Below, piece after piece: positions 42,523 through 50,040 of a stretch of 64,000 nucleotides of DNA. Both the position numbers and the translations under genes were made by a program. The notes under the pieces are model-generated. The model worked only from the letters and a program-made list of their open reading frames with translations. It was not told the origin of the DNA and made no database searches. Numbering within the stretch: position 1 is the first letter of the stretch; each line of letters opens with the position of its first letter. Origin of the DNA: Caballeronia zhejiangensis (GTDB lineage Bacteria; Pseudomonadota; Gammaproteobacteria; Burkholderiales; Burkholderiaceae); NCBI RefSeq assembly GCF_000698575.1, contig NZ_JFHD01000010.1:1-64000 (forward strand), given 5' to 3'.

Positions 42523-43335
42523 TCAGTTGACGACGCGGCGCACGAGCGGCGTTTCCGGCGTCGGATAGCCGGCTTGCCTGAACGTTTCGATGATCGTGCG
42601 ATTGGTGTCGAAATAGACCTGCCAATAGTCGTTTGTATTGGTGTAAGGCCGCACGCACAGAAGCGGTCCTTCCGGCGTGAACGACAGCACTTCGACATCG
42701 GGCGGCGGCGTGGTCGCCACGTTCGGTATCTTCGCGACGGCTTCCTTCAGACGCGCGATGGCATCGAGCGGATCGACGCCATTCGCGATCTTCGCGCTCA
42801 GTTCGACGCGCCGATGCGGCAGCAAGCTGAAATTCCAGATCGTGTCGGAGAAGATCTTGTTGTTGCCGATGATGGCCGCGACGTTGTCGGGCGTCGTGAT
42901 GGTCGTGCCGAAAAGACCAAGCTCAGTGACGGTGCCGGTCACGCCGCCCGCGGTCACGAAATCGCCCACTTTGAAGGGCCGCAACACCTGCATGAACACG
43001 CCTGCCGCGAAGTGCGCGAGCAGCCCGCCCCATGCCGTGCCGATAGCGAGACCGAGACCCGCGAGCAACGCCGCGAAAGACGTCGTCTGCACGCCAAAAA
43101 TCTGCAGAATCGCGAGTACGAGCAGCAGATTGAGAATGACGCCGACGATGGAGCCGAGATAATGCGCGAGCGTGGGATCGACGCGGCCGTTGCGCGAAAG
43201 AAGCTTGCGCATCGTGCTCGTGACGAGACCGATCAGCCAGCGCCCGATGATCCACAGCGCGATCGCGCCGATCACCATGATCGCGAAATCGACGCCGCGC
43301 GTCATGATGAATACACGTACGGTTTCGATGTTCAT
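42523..43335 (-). CDS. Small-conductance mechanosensitive channel (MscS family)
   Basis: A 270-aa MscS-type channel with three N-terminal helices. TM3 lies in FAALLAGLGLAIGTAWGGLLAHFAAGVFMQVLRPF, with the glycine/alanine spacing that lines the pore. The beta domain follows (VGDFVTAGGVTGTVTELGLFGTTI, TPDNVAAIIGNNKIF). Length is close to E. coli MscS. It opens on hypo-osmotic shock to release solutes. ATG 43335 (MNIETVRVFI) is used; the frame is open further upstream but lacks family similarity there. It pairs logically with osmolyte uptake at the right end of the window. Confidence 0.9.
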   Translation of the reverse strand: MNIETVRVFIMTRGVDFAIMVIGAIALWIIGRWLIGLVTSTMRKLLSRNGRVDPTLAHYLGSIVGVILNLLLVLAILQIFGVQTTSFAALLAGLGLAIGTAWGGLLAHFAAGVFMQVLRPFKVGDFVTAGGVTGTVTELGLFGTTITTPDNVAAIIGNNKIFSDTIWNFSLLPHRRVELSAKIANGVDPLDAIARLKEAVAKIPNVATTPPPDVEVLSFTPEGPLLCVRPYTNTNDYWQVYFDTNRTIIETFRQAGYPTPETPLVRRVVN

Positions 43336-43493
43336 GTCTTTCTCGCGTGCGTGGTAATTCGTCAGAGAACACGTCAAGCCGGGAAAACATGCCGCACAGG
43401 CCACACGAGTTATAGGCGATGCACCGCGTCATCGCAAGAATTACAGGAATGTTTAGTGCTGTCGGAAGGATCGACCGCTCGTTGCACTATCCC

Positions 43494-44024
43494 TCAGGTC
43501 CATTCTGCCTCGTCGGCATTCTGATCGGGCAGGGTCAATCCCGACGCGGGCAACGGCAGCGCGGTTTTATAGCGCACCTGTTTGAGCGCAAAGCTCGAAC
43601 GAATGTTGGAAACGCCTGGCATCTTCGTGAGCCGTTCCAGGATGAAGCGCTCCAGCGCGGCGACGTCGGGCAATACGACGCGCAACAGGTAATCGGCATC
43701 GCCCGTCATCAGATAACACTCCATCACTTCGGGCCGCTCGCTGATCGCTTGCTCGAAACGGGCAAGCGCATCCTTGATCTGCTTTTCCAGACTGACCTGA
43801 ATGAAGACGTTGATGGAAAGCCCGAGCGCTTCCGGATTCAGCAAGGTGACGTGCTGCTTGAAAAGGCCCGCCTTCTCCAGCGCGCGCACGCGGTTGAAGC
43901 AGGGCGTCGGCGAAAGATTGACGGCGCGGGCGAGTTCCGAATTGGTGATGCGCGCGTTTTGCTGTAGCTCATTCAATATGCCGATGTCGATGCGGTCGAG
44001 GCGCTGCTTCGAGTGTGCTGTCAT
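43494..44024 (-). CDS. Lrp/AsnC-family regulator (MdeR-like position)
   Basis: A 176-aa Lrp/AsnC-type regulator. The N-terminal helix-turn-helix ([38 protein letters not shown]) is followed by a RAM effector domain ([21 protein letters not shown]). It is divergent from the AceE/MdeB-type E1 gene across 139 bp. In Pseudomonas putida the Lrp-type MdeR activates mdeA-mdeB for methionine catabolism, and this layout recalls that, without mdeA. Its ligand is likely an amino acid such as methionine (inference). ATG 44024 fits the family start. Confidence 0.87.
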   Translation of the reverse strand: MTAHSKQRLDRIDIGILNELQQNARITNSELARAVNLSPTPCFNRVRALEKAGLFKQHVTLLNPEALGLSINVFIQVSLEKQIKDALARFEQAISERPEVMECYLMTGDADYLLRVVLPDVAALERFILERLTKMPGVSNIRSSFALKQVRYKTALPLPASGLTLPDQNADEAEWT

Positions 44025-44163
44025 AGTCGAAAGATTCCGGTTTTTGGCGTTTCCGAAGAATAAACACACTACAGCAAAGGGAGAAGGCAGCCAAATGAGA
44101 CGCACATTCTGCGCATCAAAGGATATGCTTGAGCGTATTCTCTAGCCAACGCGGAGTCGCGCC

Positions 44164-46872
44164 ATGACGGACTTGTCGAGCGGTACCACCCAGCTTCTTT
44201 CCATTGCCAAGGGACGCGAGGACATCGATCCCGGCGAGACCGCCGAATGGCTGGAGGCGCTCGATGCGGTCGTCGAACACGTAGGCAAGGATCGCGCGCA
44301 GTATCTTTTCGACCGGCTCGCGGAGCACGCGCTGTCGGTGGGCGTCGAATCGGCGCGGGCGCGCGCGACGCCTTATGCGAATACGATTCCCGTGGCGCAG
44401 CAACAGCCTTATCCCGGCAATCTCGACATCGAGGAAAAGCTCGCCGCGGTGTTGCGCTGGAATGCACTCGCGATGGTCGTGCGCGCGAATCGGGCTTATG
44501 GCGAACTCGGCGGCCATATCGCAAGTTATGCATCGGCGGCGGATCTTTTCGAGGTCGGCTTCAATCACTTCTTTAAAGCCGCGAATGAAACGCATGGCGG
44601 CGATATCGTCTACTTTCAGCCGCATTCGTCGCCGGGCGTCTATGCGCGCGCGTTTCTCGAAGGCTTTCTCGGCGAAGAACATCTGAAGCATTATCGGCGC
44701 GAGATCGCGGGACCGGGCTTGTGCTCTTATCCGCATCCCTGGCTGATGCCGGATTTCTGGCAGTTCCCCACTGGGTCGATGGGCATCGGTCCTATCAATT
44801 CCATTTATCAAGCGCGCTTCATGCGCTATTTGCAGAACCGCAATCTCAAGAACACGGAAGGCCGCAAGGTCTGGGGCTTCTTCGGCGATGGCGAAATGGA
44901 CGAGCCGGAATCGATCGGCGCGCTGTCGCTCGCAGCGCGCGAGCAACTCGATAACCTCGTGTTCGTCATCAACTGCAATCTGCAGCGGCTCGATGGCCCT
45001 GTGCGCAGCAACGGGCGCATCGTCGATGAACTCGAAGCGCAATTCACCGGCGCGGGCTGGAACGTCATCAAGGTCTTGTGGGGCTCGGACTGGGACGCGC
45101 TGTTCGCGCGCGATCGCTCCAATGCATTGCTGCGCGCATTTGCGCATACCGTCGACGGCCAATTCCAGACTTTCTCGGCGAATGACGGCCGCTATAACCG
45201 CGAGCGCTTCTTCGGGCAGAATCCGGAACTCGCGGCGCTCGTCGCGCATATGTCGGATGAAGATATCGACCGTTTGCGCCGTGGCGGTCACGACGTGCGC
45301 AAGCTCCACGCCGCTTATGCGAAGGCGCTTTCGCACAAGGGCCAGCCGACGGTGATTCTCGCGAAGACGATGAAGGGCTTCGGCATGGGCGCGGTGGGGC
45401 AGGGCCGCATGACGACGCATCAACAGAAGAAGCTCGATCTCGACGATCTCAAGCAGTTCCGCGATCGTTTTCGCCTGCCGCTCTCCGATAACGATGTCGA
45501 GCAGCTCAAGTTCTACAAGCCCGCGGATGACGCGCCCGAAATGCGCTATCTGCACGAGCGTCGTGCGGCGTTGGGCGGTTATCTGCCGCGACGGCGCGCG
45601 AAGGCTTCGCTTGGCATCACGCCGCCCGCGCTCGCTACGTGGGGCCAGTTCGCGCTCGACGCATCAGCGAAGGAAATGTCCACGACGATGGCTTTCGTCC
45701 GCATGCTCGGCAGCTTGCTGAAGGACAAGACGCTCGGACCGCGCGTCGTCCCTGTGGTCGCGGACGAGGCGCGCACGTTCGGCATGGCGAATCTCTTCAG
45801 GCAAGTGGGCATCTATTCGCCGCTCGGCCAGTTATACGAGCCGGAAGACATGGGCTCGATGCTCTATTACCGCGAGGACACGCGCGGGCAGATTCTCGAA
45901 GAAGGCATTTCGGAGGCGGGCGCAGTGTCGTCGTGGATCGCGGCGGCGACTTCATACAGCGTGCACGATCTGCCGATGCTGCCGTTCTACATCTATTACT
46001 CGATGTTCGGTTTTCAGCGCATCGGCGATCTGATTTTCGCGGCCGCGGATCAGCGTTCGCGTGGTTTTCTCATCGGCGCGACGGCGGGCCGCACGACGCT
46101 CGGCGGCGAAGGCTTGCAGCATCAGGACGGCACGAGCCATCTCTCTGCATCGACGGTTCCGAACTGCCGCGCTTACGATCCCGCGTTCGCGTACGAAGTC
46201 GCGGCTATCGTCGATGAAGGCATGCAGGAGATGATGGAACGCCAGAACGACGTGTTCTATTACATCACGGTGACGAATGAAAACTACGCGCAGCCTTCCG
46301 CGCCCGGCAGTGCGCTGAATGCGTCCACGCGCGAAGGCATTTTGCGCGGCATCTATCGCATCGGCGGCGATGCCAATGCGCAAGTGCAATTGCTCGGCTC
46401 GGGCGCGATCCTCAACGAAGCGATCGCCGCGCGCATGATGCTCAAAGACGACTGGAACATCGACGCCGCCGTGTGGAGCGTGACGAGCTTCACGGAGCTT
46501 CATCGCGATGGCGCGTCATGCGAGCGCGCGGCGCGCCTCTCCGACGACGATGCGAGCGTGCCCTTCGTCACGCGCGCGCTCGAATCATCGCGCGGGCCGG
46601 TGATCGCGGCGACGGACTATGTGCGCGCGGTGCCCGAACTGATTCGCGCGTATGTGCCGCGCCGTTACGTCACGCTCGGCACCGATGGCTTCGGCCGCAG
46701 CGATACGCGTCAATCGTTGCGTGAGTTCTTCGAAGTGGATCGCGTATCGATCGTCATCGCCGCGCTGAAATCGCTCGTGGACGAAGGCGTCATCGAGAAG
46801 CAGTCGTTGAAGGCCGCGCGTGAAAAATACGGCAAGACGCAGGAATCGCACGACGCGCCCTGGCTGCGCTAA
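44164..46872 (+). CDS. Single-chain 2-oxo acid dehydrogenase E1 (AceE/MdeB type)
   Basis: A 902-aa homodimeric E1 of the AceE family, a thiamine-diphosphate enzyme that decarboxylates pyruvate or 2-oxobutyrate and transfers the acyl group to a lipoyl E2. The TPP motif is FFGDGEMDEPESIGALS to INCNLQRLDGP, and GRTTLGGEGLQHQDG is another family hallmark. Full length, no breaks. No E2 or E3 gene is adjacent, so it is a second copy beside the main pdh operon or a dedicated 2-oxobutyrate enzyme like MdeB. The divergent Lrp regulator supports the latter. The stop overlaps the convergent gene by 4 nt. Confidence 0.9.
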   Translation: MTDLSSGTTQLLSIAKGREDIDPGETAEWLEALDAVVEHVGKDRAQYLFDRLAEHALSVGVESARARATPYANTIPVAQQQPYPGNLDIEEKLAAVLRWNALAMVVRANRAYGELGGHIASYASAADLFEVGFNHFFKAANETHGGDIVYFQPHSSPGVYARAFLEGFLGEEHLKHYRREIAGPGLCSYPHPWLMPDFWQFPTGSMGIGPINSIYQARFMRYLQNRNLKNTEGRKVWGFFGDGEMDEPESIGALSLAAREQLDNLVFVINCNLQRLDGPVRSNGRIVDELEAQFTGAGWNVIKVLWGSDWDALFARDRSNALLRAFAHTVDGQFQTFSANDGRYNRERFFGQNPELAALVAHMSDEDIDRLRRGGHDVRKLHAAYAKALSHKGQPTVILAKTMKGFGMGAVGQGRMTTHQQKKLDLDDLKQFRDRFRLPLSDNDVEQLKFYKPADDAPEMRYLHERRAALGGYLPRRRAKASLGITPPALATWGQFALDASAKEMSTTMAFVRMLGSLLKDKTLGPRVVPVVADEARTFGMANLFRQVGIYSPLGQLYEPEDMGSMLYYREDTRGQILEEGISEAGAVSSWIAAATSYSVHDLPMLPFYIYYSMFGFQRIGDLIFAAADQRSRGFLIGATAGRTTLGGEGLQHQDGTSHLSASTVPNCRAYDPAFAYEVAAIVDEGMQEMMERQNDVFYYITVTNENYAQPSAPGSALNASTREGILRGIYRIGGDANAQVQLLGSGAILNEAIAARMMLKDDWNIDAAVWSVTSFTELHRDGASCERAARLSDDDASVPFVTRALESSRGPVIAATDYVRAVPELIRAYVPRRYVTLGTDGFGRSDTRQSLREFFEVDRVSIVIAALKSLVDEGVIEKQSLKAAREKYGKTQESHDAPWLR

Positions 46873-47519
46873 ACATCCTTGCGGGCCGCATCGAGCAACT
46901 CGCGCACTTCGTCGTCGCTCGTCTGATCGAAGTCGATGTAGAACTGCCCGACGCCGAAGTATCGATGCGGCCGCATCACGCAGACGAATTCATCGACGAT
47001 ATCTTCCACGCGCGCTTCCGAATCGAGCGGCGCAACGGGCAGCGCTGCGACGATCTTCGACGGGCGCGCATGACGCAAGGACATCGCCGCGGCCTTCATC
47101 GTTGCGCCGGTCGCCATGCCGTCATCGACGACGATCGCCACGCGTCCGTTCATATCGAGCGGCGGCATGTCGCCGCGATACAGCGCCTCGCGCCGCTCGA
47201 GCTCGGCGCGCTCCATCGCGATCACGCGATCGAGTTCGTCTTTCCCGACGCCTGCATATTCCACGATGCGCTCGTCGAGAAAGAACGCATCGCCGGATGC
47301 GATCGCGCCCATCGCGAGTTCCGGCTGCACCGGCACGCCGAGCTTGCGCACGACGAGCACATCGAGCCGTGCGCGCAATGCACGTGCGACTTCGTATGCC
47401 ACGGGCACGCCGCCGCGCGGCAATGCGAGCACGGTGACGTCGTCACGGTCCGCATACGCGCCGAGATGCTGCGCGAGCTCGCGGCCCGCTTCCCTACGGT
47501 TCTCGAACACTGAGTTCAT
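46869..47519 (-). CDS. Phosphoribosyltransferase-domain protein
   Basis: A 216-aa type I phosphoribosyltransferase-fold protein. VTVLALPRGGVPVAYEVARAL is the N-terminal PRTase segment, and VAIVVDDGMATGATMKAAAM is the PRPP-binding loop. DVLVVRKLGVPVQPELAMGAIA is typical of the stand-alone family often annotated as putative phosphoribosyltransferases next to dienelactone-hydrolase or stress genes. ATG 47519 (MNSVFENRREAGRELAQ) has AAAGGA upstream; the frame is open much further but without similarity. The substrate base is not known. Confidence 0.85.
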   Translation of the reverse strand: MNSVFENRREAGRELAQHLGAYADRDDVTVLALPRGGVPVAYEVARALRARLDVLVVRKLGVPVQPELAMGAIASGDAFFLDERIVEYAGVGKDELDRVIAMERAELERREALYRGDMPPLDMNGRVAIVVDDGMATGATMKAAAMSLRHARPSKIVAALPVAPLDSEARVEDIVDEFVCVMRPHRYFGVGQFYIDFDQTSDDEVRELLDAARKDV

Positions 47520-47532
47520 GTCGCTCGTCCTT

Positions 47533-48327
47533 TCAGTCCCGATGTCTTGCGATGAAACTCGTCGCGCCTTCGAGACCTTCATCGCACACCGCGCGATATC
47601 CGCTCGCGCCTTCGCGCTGCAAGGCGCGGCCCAAGTCGGCATCGAACGCGTTGTCGTGCGCGGAGCATAAGTCGGCGCGCAACGCGGCCTGCGGCAGCGC
47701 GGCCAGTTCCCATGCGAGCGCTTCGGCGACATTGCGCGCTTCGCCCGCCGGCGCAATGCGATTCGCAAGGCCGATAGCGAGCGCTTCGTCAGCATCGACG
47801 GCGCGGCCAGTGAGGATCAGATCGAGCGCGCGCGACATGCCGATGAGACGCGGCAGCCGTATCGTGCCGCCATCGATGAGCGGCACGCCGACGCGTCTGC
47901 AGAACACGCCCAGCACCGCGTGTTCCTCGACGACGCGCAGATCGCACCACGCGGCAAGCTCGAGTCCGCCCGCGACCGCATGACCGGCGATGGCGGCGAT
48001 CACGGGTTTGTGCAGCGTGAGCCGCGTCGGTCCCATCGGGCCGGGGCCGCTGCCGTCGGCATGGATCTCGTTGCGGCGCGAGTCATCGTTGAGTGCGGAC
48101 AGATCAGCGCCCGCGCAGAACGTGCCGCCCGCGCCCCATAGCACGGCGACGGATAACGCATCGTCGGCATCGAAGCGCTCGAACGCCTCTCGCAATGCGT
48201 CGGCCATGGAACGATCGACGGCATTGCGACGCGCGGGCCGATCGAGCACGACCGTGACGACACGCGGATCGCGCTCATGCGATTCCATGCGTACGTGCTC
48301 GCCAAATCGTTCGATGCGTGAGGTCAT
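47533..48327 (-). CDS. Enoyl-CoA hydratase/isomerase-family protein, atypical active site
   Basis: A 264-aa crotonase-fold protein. Oxyanion-hole segments are present (AGADLSAL, AGHAVAGGLELAAWCD), and the first catalytic glutamate position is kept in GGLELAAWCD. At the place of the second glutamate (the FGQPE-type segment in true hydratases) the sequence is LGVFCRRVGVPLIDGG, so the residue aligns as Cys. It may be an isomerase, hydrolase or other crotonase rather than a hydratase. ATG 48327 is chosen. It lies 13 bp upstream of the phosphoribosyltransferase gene and is probably co-transcribed with it. Confidence 0.82.
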   Translation of the reverse strand: MTSRIERFGEHVRMESHERDPRVVTVVLDRPARRNAVDRSMADALREAFERFDADDALSVAVLWGAGGTFCAGADLSALNDDSRRNEIHADGSGPGPMGPTRLTLHKPVIAAIAGHAVAGGLELAAWCDLRVVEEHAVLGVFCRRVGVPLIDGGTIRLPRLIGMSRALDLILTGRAVDADEALAIGLANRIAPAGEARNVAEALAWELAALPQAALRADLCSAHDNAFDADLGRALQREGASGYRAVCDEGLEGATSFIARHRD

Positions 48328-48452
48328 GGCCACTCCGTTTTGCACGCGACCAGTCTTCAGAATACTCGCCACGCAACGCGAACGTGCATCGCATCGCATG
48401 CTTGCGATAAGCCTACGACGTCCCTTCGCATCGAAATATTTGGCTCTTGCGC

Positions 48453-48565
48453 GGTGCATTCAATGCCATGCAACGGGGCACTGCACCAAGATCGGGCGCA
48501 CCGAAAAAGTTAGCGTCGCGGCCCGTTGCACCATGCCAATCCGCGCTGCGCAAAGCGTCTGCACC
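48453..48565 (+). promoter_or_regulatory. NtrC-like half-sites upstream of the ammonium transporter
   Basis: GGTGCA at 48453-48458 and TGCACC at 48482-48487, 48527-48532 and 48560-48565 match the halves of the NtrC operator (TGCACC and GGTGCA). They lie 25-140 bp upstream of the sigma-54-type promoter, the usual enhancer position. No copy forms a complete palindrome at the standard spacing, so support is moderate. Confidence 0.4.
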
Positions 48566-48589
48566 GTTTGGATGCCGTCTGCGCCAAGT

Positions 48590-48604
48590 TGGCCCGGAAC
48601 TTGC
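48590..48604 (+). promoter_or_regulatory. Sigma-54-type promoter of the ammonium transporter gene
   Basis: TTGGCCCGGAACTTGCAA contains TGGCCC-N5-TTGC, which matches the -24/-12 sigma-54 consensus (TGGCAC-N5-TTGC) at all invariant GG and GC positions. It ends 36 bp before the ATG at 48641. Ammonium transporter genes are classic NtrC/sigma-54 targets. Confidence 0.65.
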
Positions 48605-48640
48605 AAAACGTGCGCCTCTTCCAGACCAATCGCTCGAATC

Positions 48641-49843
48641 ATGCAGGCACTCCAATCCGGAACCGACACTCTTTTTCTGCTGTTAGGCGCCGCGATGGTG
48701 CTTGCGATGCACGCAGGTTTCGCCTTTCTCGAACTCGGCACCGTGCGCCGCGAGAATCAAGTGAATGCGCTCGTGAAGATCCTCGTGGACTTCGCCGTGT
48801 CGACGCTTGCGTACTTCTTCATCGGCTACAACATCGCGTACGGCGTGCAGTTCATGCACAGCGCCGATATCCTCGCGCAGCACAACGGCTATGCGCTCGT
48901 GCGCTTCTTCTTTCTGCTGACCTTCGCCGCGGCGATTCCGGCGATCGTGTCGGGCGGCATTGCGGAGCGCTCCAAGTTCAATCCGCAACTGTTCGCGACC
49001 TGCGTGATCGTCGGCTTCATTTATCCCTTACTGGAAGGCGTCGCGTGGAACGAGCGTTTCGGCATTCAGGCGTGGCTCACGCACGCGTTCGGCGCGCCGT
49101 TTCATGATTTCGCCGGCTCGGTCGTCGTGCATGCGTTCGGCGGCTGGGTCGCGTTGCCCGCCGTGCTGCTGCTCGGGCCGCGTCACGGGCGTTATCACAA
49201 GGACGGGCGCATCGCCGCGCATCCGCCGTCGAGCATTCCGTTTCTCGCGCTCGGCGCGTGGGTGCTTGCGGTCGGCTGGTTCGGCTTCAATGTGATGAGC
49301 GCGCAGACGGTCGACAAGATCAGCGGCCTCGTCGCCGTCAACTCGCTGATGGCGATGGTCGGCGGCACGCTCGCCGCGTGGTTCGCGGGCCGCAACGATC
49401 CGGGCTTCACGTATAACGGGCCGCTCGCGGGTCTCGTCGCGGTATGCGCGGGCTCGGACCTCATGCATCCGCTCGGCGCGCTGATCGTCGGCGCGGTCGC
49501 GGGCGTGCTTTTCGTACAGATGTTCACCTGCGTGCAGAACCGCTGGCGCATCGACGACGTGCTCGGCGTGTGGCCGCTGCACGGCATGTGCGGCGCGTGG
49601 GGTGGCATCGCGGCGGGCGTGTTCGGGCAGAAGGCGTTCGGCGGCATCGGCGGTGTATCGATCGGGTCCCAGCTCATCGGCACGGCGGGCGCCGTCGTGC
49701 TCGCGCTCGCGGGCGGTGCGCTCGTGTATGGCGCCATCAAGATGACAGTGGGCCTGCGGCTCGATCGCGAAGAAGAGTTCAATGGCGCCGATCTCGCGAT
49801 TCATCGCATATCCGCGACGCCCGATCGCGAAATGGCCGGCTGA
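48641..49843 (+). CDS. amtB: Ammonium transporter
   Basis: A 400-aa Amt/MEP/Rh channel with eleven membrane helices. The recruiting and pore residues are present: D156 in FHDFAGSVVVH, twin histidines H164 and H312 (VWPLHGMCGAWGG), and the phenylalanine-gate region GSVVVHAFGGW. It imports ammonium/ammonia when nitrogen is scarce. Unlike many proteobacterial loci there is no glnK gene beside it. The N-terminus has no cleavable signal peptide. The start ATG 48641 is the only one that fits family length; the frame is open upstream. The likely control is NtrC with sigma-54. Confidence 0.92.
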   Translation: MQALQSGTDTLFLLLGAAMVLAMHAGFAFLELGTVRRENQVNALVKILVDFAVSTLAYFFIGYNIAYGVQFMHSADILAQHNGYALVRFFFLLTFAAAIPAIVSGGIAERSKFNPQLFATCVIVGFIYPLLEGVAWNERFGIQAWLTHAFGAPFHDFAGSVVVHAFGGWVALPAVLLLGPRHGRYHKDGRIAAHPPSSIPFLALGAWVLAVGWFGFNVMSAQTVDKISGLVAVNSLMAMVGGTLAAWFAGRNDPGFTYNGPLAGLVAVCAGSDLMHPLGALIVGAVAGVLFVQMFTCVQNRWRIDDVLGVWPLHGMCGAWGGIAAGVFGQKAFGGIGGVSIGSQLIGTAGAVVLALAGGALVYGAIKMTVGLRLDREEEFNGADLAIHRISATPDREMAG

Positions 49844-50040
49844 AGCCGACGCTCGCGCCGGGTCCACAAGCCCTGCGACGAGTGGCCAGGCATGCGCCTG
49901 GCTAAATGAGAAGAAAGGCCGCCGGCGACCGATGCACTCGCCGCGTTTAAAGAGAATGCCGGCGTTTTCTTCATTCTTCATACCGCTCCGACTCCTCGCC
50001 GGTTACGATATGCCGGTCGACTTCCTCGGAGACGCAACGC

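Noticed and set aside
44116..45555. Minus-strand ORF of 479 codons inside the E1 gene
   Set aside because: Antisense to a complete AceE-type gene, with no recognisable motifs.
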